46,702 bases of DNA, from positions 1-46,702 of the forward strand of contig RPQN01000019.1 in assembly GCA_003819715.1 (NCBI GenBank), in the 5' to 3' direction. Of this stretch, positions 9,001 to 16,483 are shown piece after piece; within the stretch, counting starts at the first letter, position 1, and each line of letters starts with the position of its first letter. Both the position numbers and the translations under genes were made by a program. The notes below the pieces were generated by a model, which worked only from the letters and a program-made list of their open reading frames with translations, was not told where the DNA came from and ran no database searches. Origin of the DNA: Ignavibacteriota bacterium (lineage in GTDB: Bacteria; Bacteroidota; Ignavibacteria; UBA10030).

Positions 9001-9241
9001 CCGAGAGAGGACCAATGAACAGCGTACATAAACTTATGACAATGGATCGCCCGTCAAATATGATCCCCTTCACAAAATGAAAAGGATACAGCATTCCGAT
9101 GATGGCAACCGCCCCAAACAGCACCCCCTGTAATATTTTTCCCGATGCCGACTTTCTGTCATGGCGCGAATCAATGAATCCGGAGAGCACGCTCAATGCC
9201 GCCAGAACCGACAGATTATAGATCAGATCAACGATTATCAT
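6029..9241 (-). CDS. Hybrid sensor histidine kinase: 5TM Lyt-type sensor, four PAS domains, HisKA/HATPase and receiver
   Basis: Residues 1 to ~185 carry multiple membrane helices with the LytS/YhcK-type 5TMR pattern (GIIFDGRSIVISLCTLFIGP, AFRIYLGG). Four PAS domains follow at roughly 205-325, 330-450, 455-570 and 575-690, several closing with an I(N)DITERK-like motif. The HisKA box GIAHDFNNILG has its phospho-accepting histidine at residue 709. The ATPase shows NLFVNARDAMPNGG, DTGEGM and GKGTGLGLAVVYG. The C-terminal receiver has VEDEE near its start, the phosphorylated aspartate at residue 1001 (LTDMGLPG) and the lysine in FIQKPYS. The output partner is not encoded nearby, because the receiver is the last domain and no response regulator gene is adjacent. 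The signal sensed is unknown. The family is certain. Confidence 0.95.
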   Translation of the reverse strand: MIIVDLIYNLSVLAALSVLSGFIDSRHDRKSASGKILQGVLFGAVAIIGMLYPFHFVKGIIFDGRSIVISLCTLFIGPLSGIISSVMAAAFRIYLGGGGALTGCLVVTASFLIGLIFYGKKAQGKFKSTRSDLYAFGFLVSAVMMALMLTLPAASIRQAYTVITATVMFFFPLITLLIGKVLLDQEENKGYLDKIKHEKLLYQTTLYSIGDAVITTDIEGAIRNMNPVAEQLTGWSEQEAIGKKFTEVFTIIDEDSRLNVENPVEKILHEGVFYTLTAHPLLVSRNGRTIPIGNSGAPIKNEDGEITGAVLVFHDQTEEHTARENLLASEANFRNLFQNSPVGKSITGIDGSLRVNKAFREMLGYSDEELRERTWMDVTFSEDVRQSTEIFQAFLDHKINEARYENRFVHKNGTLVWTDTSIFLQRDTEGNPQFFITTINDITERKRIEEALKEGEEIFRHFMENSPIYVFFKDENIRAIRLSKNYEQMLGRPLEELIGKTMDELFPSELAKSMIIDDKKILREKKPVVVEEELNGKYYTTIKFPILIDGRPRFLAGYTIDITERKHAEERLNLFSHTVKSINECVCITDLQKTILYANKAFLNTFGYSEPEIFGKSLEAINPGSGIPMEKIFASTVLGAWQGELVGRKKNGTEFPILLSTSVVLDDKGQPIALVGVATDISEQKKLQGQLLQAQKNQSIGTLAAGIAHDFNNILGIVLGYASMLERSAGNNKKISEYSRIITQAVNRGAALVRQILTFARKTDIILAPMNLNDLLNEIISMLSQTFPRVITFHKEVERDLPVIHADRMQIHQSLLNLFVNARDAMPNGGAITIKVEKLTKARVQEKFPSADQDFYVCLNVADTGEGMTDATRRQIFDPFFTTKEQGKGTGLGLAVVYGVIQSHHGFIDVESTLGHGSTFQLYFPVPLASEKIISVPIEAAAESVGGTEMVLLVEDEESLLEMVRLLLESKGYRVMTAQDGNEAFNMYGRYTHEIDIVLTDMGLPGMTGMDLFKNLKQITPNVQVLFASGFFEPDLKSELLKFGAKGFIQKPYSPDEVLRKLREALDTRP

Positions 9242-9700
9242 AATTCATGTCTAACAACATAATGGAAAAAGTAATTTCAAGAATATTCGGATAACGGGAT
9301 ATGTTCCCGTCACACATTTTAGAGACGCGCATATCGCATAACTTGAACAAGGTAGGAATTTCATACTCATTCTGCAATGACGCCGGATGACACTTCAACA
9401 AAAACAGGCGTGCAACGATACGTTCAGAAGGACCAGCCACATCCAACACCCATGAAAATTTCTTTGATACTGGCAGTCATGCACCTTCTCATAAATCTCT
9501 CCATTTCAAAATTGCCGCGAGGGACGATTTTCTCCTCAGAATCATAGGAAAAACGGCGAACCCGGTTGAATGAACGATTTGGAACAAATCTACGGCCACG
9601 CTTGTTCAACTATCGCTTCTCTTTATTCTTTGAGGCTGAACGAATGGTTTCAGAGAATAGTGCTATTGACCATGGAAACGCTTCATTGACGAGGGACATC
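9242..9700. other. Intergenic region without a recognisable gene
   Basis: These ~460 bases lie between the divergent histidine kinase and reductase genes. The only structure noted is a small inverted repeat, ACGGGA-5-TCCCGT, at 9294-9310 near the kinase start. The short open frames show no domain, signal peptide or good ribosome site. Confidence 0.5.
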
Positions 9701-10257
9701 ATGATGAGAAAACTTATTATGTGGAATCTGGTGACACTGGACGGCTTTTTTGAAGGGGGAAAAAGTGGGATTTAGAGTGGCACAATTATTTCTGGGGTGA
9801 CGAATTGGAGCAATTGTCCCTTGAACAGTTAAAATCGATTGGTGTTCTTCTTTTTGGCCGCGTTACCTACGAAGGGATGGCCTCTTATTGGACGACGGAG
9901 GAAGAGGGGGAAATCGCAGAGTTCATGAACAGTCTGCCGAAAATTGTTTTTTCAAAATCGTTAACCGCGGCACCCTGGAACAATACCACACTGGTCAGGG
10001 AAAATGCCGCGGAATTCACGGCCGAACTGAAGAATCAGCCGGGCAAAGATCTGTATATTTTCGGCAGTGCCGACCTCTCTTCGACATTCTTTCATCATGG
10101 CTTGATTGACGAAGTCCGGCTCTGCCTCACCCCGCTGATTCTTGGCGCTGGTACTCCCTTATTTAAACCAAACTCTGAACGACAAAGGATGAAACTGTTA
10201 GAAGCCAGACCGATGAAATCCGGTTGTGTCATTCTTCGATATTCGGCAAACGGTTGA
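9701..10257 (+). pseudogene. Dihydrofolate reductase/RibD C-terminal domain family protein with a -1 frameshift
   Basis: The N-terminal part reads MMRKLIMWNLVTLDGFFEGG, then runs to a TAG in frame 2 at about 9775. The rest of the protein continues in another frame as WDLEWHNYFWGDELEQLSLE and GVLLFGRVTYEGM, through FGSADLSSTFFHHGLIDEVR and LTPLILGAGTPLF. These are the standard blocks of the RibD_C/DHFR-like family. One base is missing in or near the G5-A5 run at about 9757-9766; restoring an A would give E-G-G-K-K-W-D. The start has a GAGGGA motif upstream. This could be a real inactivating frameshift, slippage-dependent expression, or a homopolymer error. The downstream lipoprotein gene overlaps the stop by one base (TGATG), so the two are probably co-translated. 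The reductase substrate is unknown. Confidence 0.8.
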
Positions 10258-10679
10258 TGACAGGAACCTTTAAGAAATATGTTCTCTTGTCCTTCTTCCT
10301 GGCTGGAATCAGTATTGTTCTACATTCATGCATCCCGCGGCTGGAATCGGCGTATGATGTGAGCGATCTCAAAATTGAAAAGAAGCTCAATGGCACTCTC
10401 ATCTGGTTCAAAGCACAGAAGCGGATCGACGGAACGGAAGCTTTTGTCAGTCAATCCAACTGGCTCATCATTACCATACCCCATGCCAGTATTGATCTCA
10501 ATAAAATAAATTCGGTGCAGCCATCGGGCATCATCGGTAAAATTGAAACGGAGCGGTTCGAATCCTCGGTGCAAATTTCAATGAAGCTCACGGATAAAGT
10601 AGGAAAAGTCGAGGTGGTCCGGCACCCGCAGACAAATGATATTTATGTAAACGTGCTGACACCTCAAGAGAATAGATAG
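10257..10679 (+). CDS. Small putative lipoprotein, function unknown
   Basis: This 140-residue protein has an N-terminal hydrophobic segment ending in L-H-S-C at about residues 22-25, a plausible but imperfect lipobox. The mature part has a beta-strand-rich rhythm (NGTLIWFKAQKRIDG, NWLIITIPHASIDL, FESSVQISMKL, DIYVNVLTP). It is faintly like the AMIN domain that binds cell-wall or periplasmic partners, but the match is too weak to name. Its ATG overlaps the reductase stop in a TGATG arrangement, which suggests translational coupling. It converges on the six-hairpin glycosidase gene. Confidence 0.65.
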   Translation: MTGTFKKYVLLSFFLAGISIVLHSCIPRLESAYDVSDLKIEKKLNGTLIWFKAQKRIDGTEAFVSQSNWLIITIPHASIDLNKINSVQPSGIIGKIETERFESSVQISMKLTDKVGKVEVVRHPQTNDIYVNVLTPQENR

Positions 10680-10823
10680 TATATCCGTCCTCCCGATTCC
10701 CTCTCCGGATATTTGAAGAACTTCGTTGCGATGGACCGGTTGTGATTGATTGAACAATCGGTGGGATTCGTCTTACGATATACCGTGTGAAGAATGAGTC
10801 CGCCTCCAACGATGGAGATATCT

Positions 10824-13100
10824 TCACTCCTCCATGCCGGTCATTTTGATAAGTCGGAGTTGATCCAGCAAGGCTTCGTTGATATCGACATTCATATTCG
10901 TATTAAAAGGAAACAACTCGAGAACTAATTCATTTTCTCCAGCGTCGAGATGAACAACCAAGGCGTTGGTATATCCCCAATCACTCCAATTGCCGGTGCC
11001 TCGCTGTGGAAAAATGATCGCTCCCGCTCTTTTTTTATTCATGGTGAGCGTTCGGATTGCACATTTATTATCCGTGTTAATCGGTCCGTTTCCGTTTGCA
11101 TACCGGGCATCAATTCTGTAGAGACCGCTCTGGTTCATAACAGTTTTAAACACCACTCGCTGATTGTCGTCATTCGACAGACGAATGTATCCCTTCTTCG
11201 TGAAACCTGTGTGCTCTGTTCGCAGCGGCAATTTTGTCGACGACGCATCGAGTACCAGAAGATCTTTTTTAGGAACCACGGAAAGCGGTTCACTGAGGAA
11301 TGATTCAAATCCGTTCTCATCCACCGCCATAACCTGGTATTCGGCGAATGGACCATCCGCTGGAAGGTGGCAGGAAGTCCTCTGAACACGGGCTATTTCC
11401 CCGCCGTTTTTATAAACAGCATAGTTCTTCGCGCCGACGACTTTATTCCAGCGTAATATCCCTCCCTTTTTCCTGACCATAGGAGTTTCCGGGGCAACTC
11501 TATTCCTGTGAAGGTTGATTGAAGAATTCGCTGCGTTTTTATATCCTAGTACGATCGTGAATGTATGTTCACCTTTTATGCCGGCTGGAATAAATGCTTT
11601 TGCCTGTTGCAGAGTGTCCATGGTGACCGATGTTATAACATTCCCCGTTCCCAGGAGGTTTACTGTGAGAACTGCGTCCCGATATTTAAAGTTCTTCAGC
11701 GATTTATTTCCGCTGTACCCTTGCGGGATAAACGGTGAGAAGAGAATTCCGTCCTGCGTAAATGTCATTCCATAAAAGACCCGGTAGATCGTTGCCAGAT
11801 TGCCTGCGACGCTCCAGAGCTGCCGGTCCGAATTAATTTGCGTTCCCGCATAATCGCCGGTCGATGCGACCATGTTCTCCTTATTCGTATTGAAGAGCGC
11901 CGCTGCCCGGTAAATCGATGCCAGCCCGGTTTCCACAGATCGTTCATTCCCCGCTCTTGCCGAAGCCCATGTCCAGAATGCTTCGACAAAAGGCCAGACG
12001 GCATTGTTATGATATGGAGGAATATTGGGGATCTGTGGATAGATGCACGGGATTCCGTAATCCATGACCGGTGTGCTGGCGATAATTCTCATTGCGCGAT
12101 CCTCGCCGGCGACTTTAAAGAGGACCGACAGGGCTTCACCAAGAGCCTCTGATTTCGAGGAGACCGATTGATAGGTCCGCCCGTAGAGGAATTGTCCGTA
12201 ATACCCTTTTTCTTCCAGCCATAATGATTTATTCATACCAGATTTAATTGTGCCGGCAATATTTTGAAATATTCCCGGATCATCCCCGCACAAGCCCGCC
12301 ATTTCGGCAAGAATTTGATAGGCTCGATAATGAACTGCATTAGTCCCCAGTGCCTGCGACATATAAATATCTTTTGGATCCATCCAGCGCGGATAGGTTT
12401 GCTCGCGCCAATCCAGGAATGAGGATTCACCGAAGAGTAATCCCGTCGCTGGATTCACCGCATTGCGCTGATCATCTTCAACAGAATTTTTTATGACGGC
12501 GTAGGCATACCGCAGCCACTCTTCATCTCCGGTCACCACATACACTTCCCACGCCGCAAGAGTCCAGGTCATCCGGTCGGTCGAAACCGGCCAGGAGCCG
12601 CCTGTTCCCGTATCCTGAATGATGCGGTTATTTTTTACTTTTGCTTTCAGGCTGACTTTCGCGGCATCCGGATTGAGGATGGCGAGGGATAAAAGGATGC
12701 TGTAACTGATATCGCGTGTCCAGACGCCGTCCCATTTTGCGCCTGCCATAAAGGCGCCGTCCGTGCGTATATCCAGCAGCATCTCCTCGAGCGCTTTCGT
12801 ATAGAGTGCATCGACGATCATCTGACCGGAATGATATTGCGGAAAACCAGAAACATCTCTGGTCAGAGTCCATTCCGATTCGATCGGCTCCATGTGTCCC
12901 TGCAGTGCAGCCTGCCCGCCTGTCTGGCTTTTATACGACGAATGAATTTTTACTGCGGAGATTGCAGCCGCGCGGTAATTCCCTTCGATCACTTCCGAAG
13001 CAGTGATCGTGAATGACGGCGATTGAAATAAAACCGGTTGTCCATACATCATGCTCAAACTCAAGAGCAGCGGCAACGCACTGTACCCATATCCGCTCAT
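10824..13100 (-). CDS. Exported six-hairpin (alpha/alpha)6-barrel glycosidase with C-terminal carbohydrate-binding-like region
   Basis: A signal peptide is followed by a long helical catalytic-type region with motifs seen in six-hairpin glycosidases: DGVWTRDISYSILLSLAI, WPVSTDRMTWTLAAWEVY, GESSFLDWREQTYPRW and NNAVWPFVEAFWTWA. Acidic residues in WTRD and FLDWRE are candidate catalytic or binding positions. The family cannot be fixed by eye; GH63, GH37, GH133 and rhamnosidase-like groups share this fold. From about residue 550 there is a fibronectin-like segment (KVVGAKNYAVYKNGG) and then a CBM6/35-like jelly roll (GLYRIDARYANGNGP, HLDAGENELVLELFP). It is the last gene of the amylase operon, five bases after the previous stop. 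A GTG nine bases upstream is an alternative start with a 4-bp overlap. It may be an alpha-glucan debranching or trimming enzyme, which is inferred from context. Confidence 0.75.
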   Translation of the reverse strand: MSGYGYSALPLLLSLSMMYGQPVLFQSPSFTITASEVIEGNYRAAAISAVKIHSSYKSQTGGQAALQGHMEPIESEWTLTRDVSGFPQYHSGQMIVDALYTKALEEMLLDIRTDGAFMAGAKWDGVWTRDISYSILLSLAILNPDAAKVSLKAKVKNNRIIQDTGTGGSWPVSTDRMTWTLAAWEVYVVTGDEEWLRYAYAVIKNSVEDDQRNAVNPATGLLFGESSFLDWREQTYPRWMDPKDIYMSQALGTNAVHYRAYQILAEMAGLCGDDPGIFQNIAGTIKSGMNKSLWLEEKGYYGQFLYGRTYQSVSSKSEALGEALSVLFKVAGEDRAMRIIASTPVMDYGIPCIYPQIPNIPPYHNNAVWPFVEAFWTWASARAGNERSVETGLASIYRAAALFNTNKENMVASTGDYAGTQINSDRQLWSVAGNLATIYRVFYGMTFTQDGILFSPFIPQGYSGNKSLKNFKYRDAVLTVNLLGTGNVITSVTMDTLQQAKAFIPAGIKGEHTFTIVLGYKNAANSSINLHRNRVAPETPMVRKKGGILRWNKVVGAKNYAVYKNGGEIARVQRTSCHLPADGPFAEYQVMAVDENGFESFLSEPLSVVPKKDLLVLDASSTKLPLRTEHTGFTKKGYIRLSNDDNQRVVFKTVMNQSGLYRIDARYANGNGPINTDNKCAIRTLTMNKKRAGAIIFPQRGTGNWSDWGYTNALVVHLDAGENELVLELFPFNTNMNVDINEALLDQLRLIKMTGMEE

Positions 13101-13105
13101 GGGAG

Positions 13106-14920
13106 TCACTTCTTTTTTAATTGAGGAATGAAAACAGCATATCCCAAGGGGGCCAGCGTGACATCCAGATTATTCTTTTTCATTTCTAAAATATTTTTGG
13201 AGAACAAATCCATCCACTGGCCGCTGCCGGTGTACGGAAGCTGCAGATTTGCCGTCACCGTTGAGGACCCGAAGTTAATAACCGTCAGGACCATATCATT
13301 GGGGGATTTTCGGAGGAATGTCAACACGGTGGAACTGTCGGAGTTATGAACGGGTACATAACTCCCGCTCTGCAAAGCCGGATGGTTACGGCGAGTCTGC
13401 GAGAGTTCTTCAAATAAATTCCTGAAATCATTCCCTTTCGTCCAGTCAATATCCACTTTTTCAAATAGACTGAGTTTCCTGTCGTTTCCGGCTTCTTCGC
13501 CGTTATATATCAGCGGGACGCCGGGGTATGTAAAGACGAGGACATTCGTCGCTTTTGCGCCTTGCGGAGTGAATTTTTCGACGGCAGGCCCGTCCCAGGC
13601 GTTTTTATCATGATTGGTATTAAACCGCAGGCGGAGCGCTCTATGAGGGAACTGATTCGATTCCGTTTTCAGGAGATCATGAAAAATAGTGGCCGGTGTC
13701 GAACCGCTGATCACTTTTTCAAGGACATCATACATGTTCCAGGCATAGGTCAGATCAAATGCCTTGCTATACTGTTCGGGAAGTGTTCCCTCCGAGAGCA
13801 TCATCACCGGTTTGACGGCATCCAATTCTTTCCGTGCGGTCTCCCAAAAATTGGTCGGCACCAATTCAGCGACATCGCAGCGATAGCCGTCGATCCCAAT
13901 ATCGCGCACCCAGTATTTCATCATGGCGATCATAGAGTTCCGCAGCGCCGGTTGATCGTAATTCAAGTCGGCGACATCCGTCCAGTCTGGATTGGGCGGA
14001 ATAATTTTCCCCGATGAATCATGCGTAAACCATTCCGGATGTTCCTTCACCATCGGATTATCCCAGGCCGTATGATTTGCAACAAGATCAATAATTATTT
14101 TAAGACCCTGTGTGTGAACGGACTTCACGAGCGACTTGAAATCGTCCAGCGTCCCGAATTCCGGATTTATTGCATAGTAATCCTGAATCGAATAAGGACT
14201 GCCCAGGGGTCCTTTTCGTTTTATTGCACCGACGGGATGTATCGGCATAAGCCAGACGACGGTCACTCCCAGTTTTTTAAGCTCAGGAATTCTGCTCTCC
14301 AGCGCTTTCAACGTTCCTTCTTTTGAAAATGAACGAAGATACACTTCATAGATCACTGCCTCTTTCACCCACGCCGCACTTTTTCTCGACGACCTCTCCG
14401 CATACTTCGTCCGAAGCAATCGGCTGATTTGATCTGTCGGAACGATGGTCACCGGTTTATAGATGCCCCCGGGCCCGCTGTTGTCGTTCACCCGGACAAC
14501 AATTTCATTCCTTCCTTCCTTCACCGCATGGTCAATCGGCAGGCTGAACGGATCGCTGTATCCGGTATGTGATCCGACTTTGATCCCATTCACCCAGACT
14601 TCTGCATCGTCATCGACGCCTCCAAAAAAGATGGAAAGCGGCAGGTCGACACTCTTCACCTCGGCGGTCCGGAAATACCATCCGGCACCGTCATAGGCTT
14701 CCAAATTATTATATCGGTCCCAGTATGCCGGCACATCGATGGGAAGCCACTGACTCCGGTCGAAACCGGATTTGTACCACTGTTCTTGTATCCCCTTGTT
14801 CCCGGGATCAACTTTAAACTTCCAGACCCCTTCCAGCGTCACCGGCTTCTTGATCATCGCGAATCCTCCTGTTCCTAGGACCATCACCAATACCAGCAGG
14901 CTGAACATTTTTGTTATCAT
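13106..14920 (-). CDS. Exported GH13 alpha-amylase-family enzyme with N-terminal GH2-like sugar-binding domain
   Basis: A signal peptide (about 22 residues) precedes a beta-galactosidase-type jelly roll at ~30-160 (WKFKVDPGN, WLPIDVPAYWD, GVDDDAEVWVNG). The GH13 barrel follows with all four conserved regions: DLVANH, GYRCDVAE with nucleophile Asp349, MLSEG with acid/base Glu377, and NTNHDKN with Asp438. A short all-beta C-terminal domain closes the barrel. There is no T9SS sorting domain, so the enzyme is probably periplasmic. The jelly-roll plus GH13 order recalls neopullulanase/cyclomaltodextrinase-like enzymes but with a different N-terminal module; the product is not predictable. The ATG at 14920 has AAGGA seven bases upstream, better than the GTG three bases earlier. 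It is linked to neighbours by gaps of 5 and 18 bases. Confidence 0.9.
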   Translation of the reverse strand: MITKMFSLLVLVMVLGTGGFAMIKKPVTLEGVWKFKVDPGNKGIQEQWYKSGFDRSQWLPIDVPAYWDRYNNLEAYDGAGWYFRTAEVKSVDLPLSIFFGGVDDDAEVWVNGIKVGSHTGYSDPFSLPIDHAVKEGRNEIVVRVNDNSGPGGIYKPVTIVPTDQISRLLRTKYAERSSRKSAAWVKEAVIYEVYLRSFSKEGTLKALESRIPELKKLGVTVVWLMPIHPVGAIKRKGPLGSPYSIQDYYAINPEFGTLDDFKSLVKSVHTQGLKIIIDLVANHTAWDNPMVKEHPEWFTHDSSGKIIPPNPDWTDVADLNYDQPALRNSMIAMMKYWVRDIGIDGYRCDVAELVPTNFWETARKELDAVKPVMMLSEGTLPEQYSKAFDLTYAWNMYDVLEKVISGSTPATIFHDLLKTESNQFPHRALRLRFNTNHDKNAWDGPAVEKFTPQGAKATNVLVFTYPGVPLIYNGEEAGNDRKLSLFEKVDIDWTKGNDFRNLFEELSQTRRNHPALQSGSYVPVHNSDSSTVLTFLRKSPNDMVLTVINFGSSTVTANLQLPYTGSGQWMDLFSKNILEMKKNNLDVTLAPLGYAVFIPQLKKK

Positions 14921-14938
14921 CACCCGTTCCTTTTTATT

Positions 14939-16483
14939 TTACCTGTTTGGCGTTTCATCGACGTCGTTCACGCGAAGCACCAGGATTCCCGCAATAACCA
15001 TGGACGCACCGCCGAGCAGAAGCGCATACATCGCATCTCCCCCGCAGACATTTTTTACGTACCAGCCCAGGATCGCGGCAGCAGTAATCTGCGGAATAAC
15101 AATAAAGAAATTAAAAATTCCCATATAGACGCCCATCTTTTGGGCAGGCAGCGAACCGGCAAGAATCGCATAGGGCATCGCAAGAATGGAAGCCCACGCA
15201 AGTCCGATCCCCAGTTCAGAGACCAGAAGATAATTTGGATCTTTGATGACGGCAAAAGAAAAGAGTGCCGCACCGCCGCAAACGAGGCTGATGAGATGAA
15301 CGAACTTCCGGTTGGTTTTTTGCGCCAGCCAGACCAAAATAAAGGCCATCACTGCGGCAAAACCATTATATACCGCCATCAAGACGCCGACCCAGTCGGC
15401 TCCTTTATTATAGAGCTCGGAGGTCGGATCCGTCGCGCCATAAATATGATGCGTCACTGCAGGCGTCGTATAAATCCACATGGCAAACAGCGCAAACCAT
15501 GAAAAGAATTGCACCAGCGCTAATTGTTTCATGGTTTTCGGCATATGGTAAAAATCATTGAAGACCACCACCAATCCACCGTGAGTCTGTTCCCGCCGGG
15601 TGAGGAATCCGACAATCAACTGAAGGAGTCCAAAGACAATGGAACCGACAAAGAGAACATAGAGGCCGTAATCGGTCTGATGAAGAGAGAAATGCAGTAT
15701 CGCCGAACCGAGAAGTCCCGCGGCAAGCCATATCGTTCCAACGCCGAAAAATCTATTTGCAGAAACAAGGAGTCCTGTCCCGTCACCGGACCTGGAGTGC
15801 ACATCCTTTTCCGCATCCGAGAATTTTGAGAGCTCTTCGGGTGAATATTCTTTCGTACTGAGGACGGTCCAGAGAACGGCGCCGAAGAACACCGCTCCGC
15901 CGAAATAGAAGGCATATTTGACCGAGAGAGGAATTTCTCCGGGAGGCGCGGTGTTCGCAATGCCGAACCAGTTGGTCATCATATAGGGCAAGGCCGAAGC
16001 GACGATCGCCCCGGTCCCGATGAAAAAACTCTGCATGGAAAACCCGATCGTCCGCTGTTCGGAAGGAAGCATATCGCCGACGAATGCACGGAAGGGTTCC
16101 ATCGAAACATTAATCGATGCATCCATCATCCACAGCATCCCTGCTGCAATCCAGAGAACCGGTGAATTCGGCATCGCAAGCAGCGCCAAGGATGCGAGAA
16201 TGGCTCCCGAGAGGAAATACGGCCGCCGCCGGCCCAGCCTTCCCCACGTTTTATCACTCATATGACCGATGATCGGCTGAATAATCAATCCGGTCACGGG
16301 CGCTGCTATCCAGAGAATGGGGATATCATCGATCTTTGCACCCAGCGTTTCAAATATCCTGCTCACATTTGCATTTTGAAGGGCGAATCCAAATTGGATG
16401 CCGAGGAATCCAAAACTCATGTTCCAGATTTGCCAGAAGTGCAGTCGGGGTTTCATCATAGTGATCCAGTTCGCTGTTTCCAT
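14939..16483 (-). CDS. MFS sugar transporter, SLC45/GPH-like (predicted maltose or maltodextrin permease)
   Basis: This ~514-residue protein has about 12 membrane helices. It starts with MKPRLHFWQIWNMSFGFLG, keeps the GHMSDKTWGRLGRRRPYFL loop between helices 2 and 3, and has DASINVSMEPFRAF in helix 4. These are typical of the SLC45/sucrose-maltose carrier group. Such proteins usually move disaccharides with protons across the inner membrane. The chosen ATG forms TAATG with the upstream GH13 stop; an ATG 24 bases earlier is also possible but has no better ribosome site. It is flanked on both sides by GH13 genes, so it probably imports their products. The exact substrate is inferred from context only. 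Confidence 0.85.
   Translation of the reverse strand: METANWITMMKPRLHFWQIWNMSFGFLGIQFGFALQNANVSRIFETLGAKIDDIPILWIAAPVTGLIIQPIIGHMSDKTWGRLGRRRPYFLSGAILASLALLAMPNSPVLWIAAGMLWMMDASINVSMEPFRAFVGDMLPSEQRTIGFSMQSFFIGTGAIVASALPYMMTNWFGIANTAPPGEIPLSVKYAFYFGGAVFFGAVLWTVLSTKEYSPEELSKFSDAEKDVHSRSGDGTGLLVSANRFFGVGTIWLAAGLLGSAILHFSLHQTDYGLYVLFVGSIVFGLLQLIVGFLTRREQTHGGLVVVFNDFYHMPKTMKQLALVQFFSWFALFAMWIYTTPAVTHHIYGATDPTSELYNKGADWVGVLMAVYNGFAAVMAFILVWLAQKTNRKFVHLISLVCGGAALFSFAVIKDPNYLLVSELGIGLAWASILAMPYAILAGSLPAQKMGVYMGIFNFFIVIPQITAAAILGWYVKNVCGGDAMYALLLGGASMVIAGILVLRVNDVDETPNR

Noticed and set aside
9424-9609. A 61-residue minus-strand frame in the kinase-reductase gap
   Set aside because: No start signal, no recognisable family, and it overlaps other random frames.
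10546-10580. GGTTCGAATCC sequence like a tRNA T-arm
   Set aside because: The flanking bases do not form a T-stem, no acceptor or anticodon arm fits, and the site lies inside the lipoprotein coding frame.
10681-10712. ATATCCG / CGGATAT inverted repeat after the lipoprotein gene
   Set aside because: The 7-bp stem has an 18-base loop and no T tract, so it is too weak to call a terminator.
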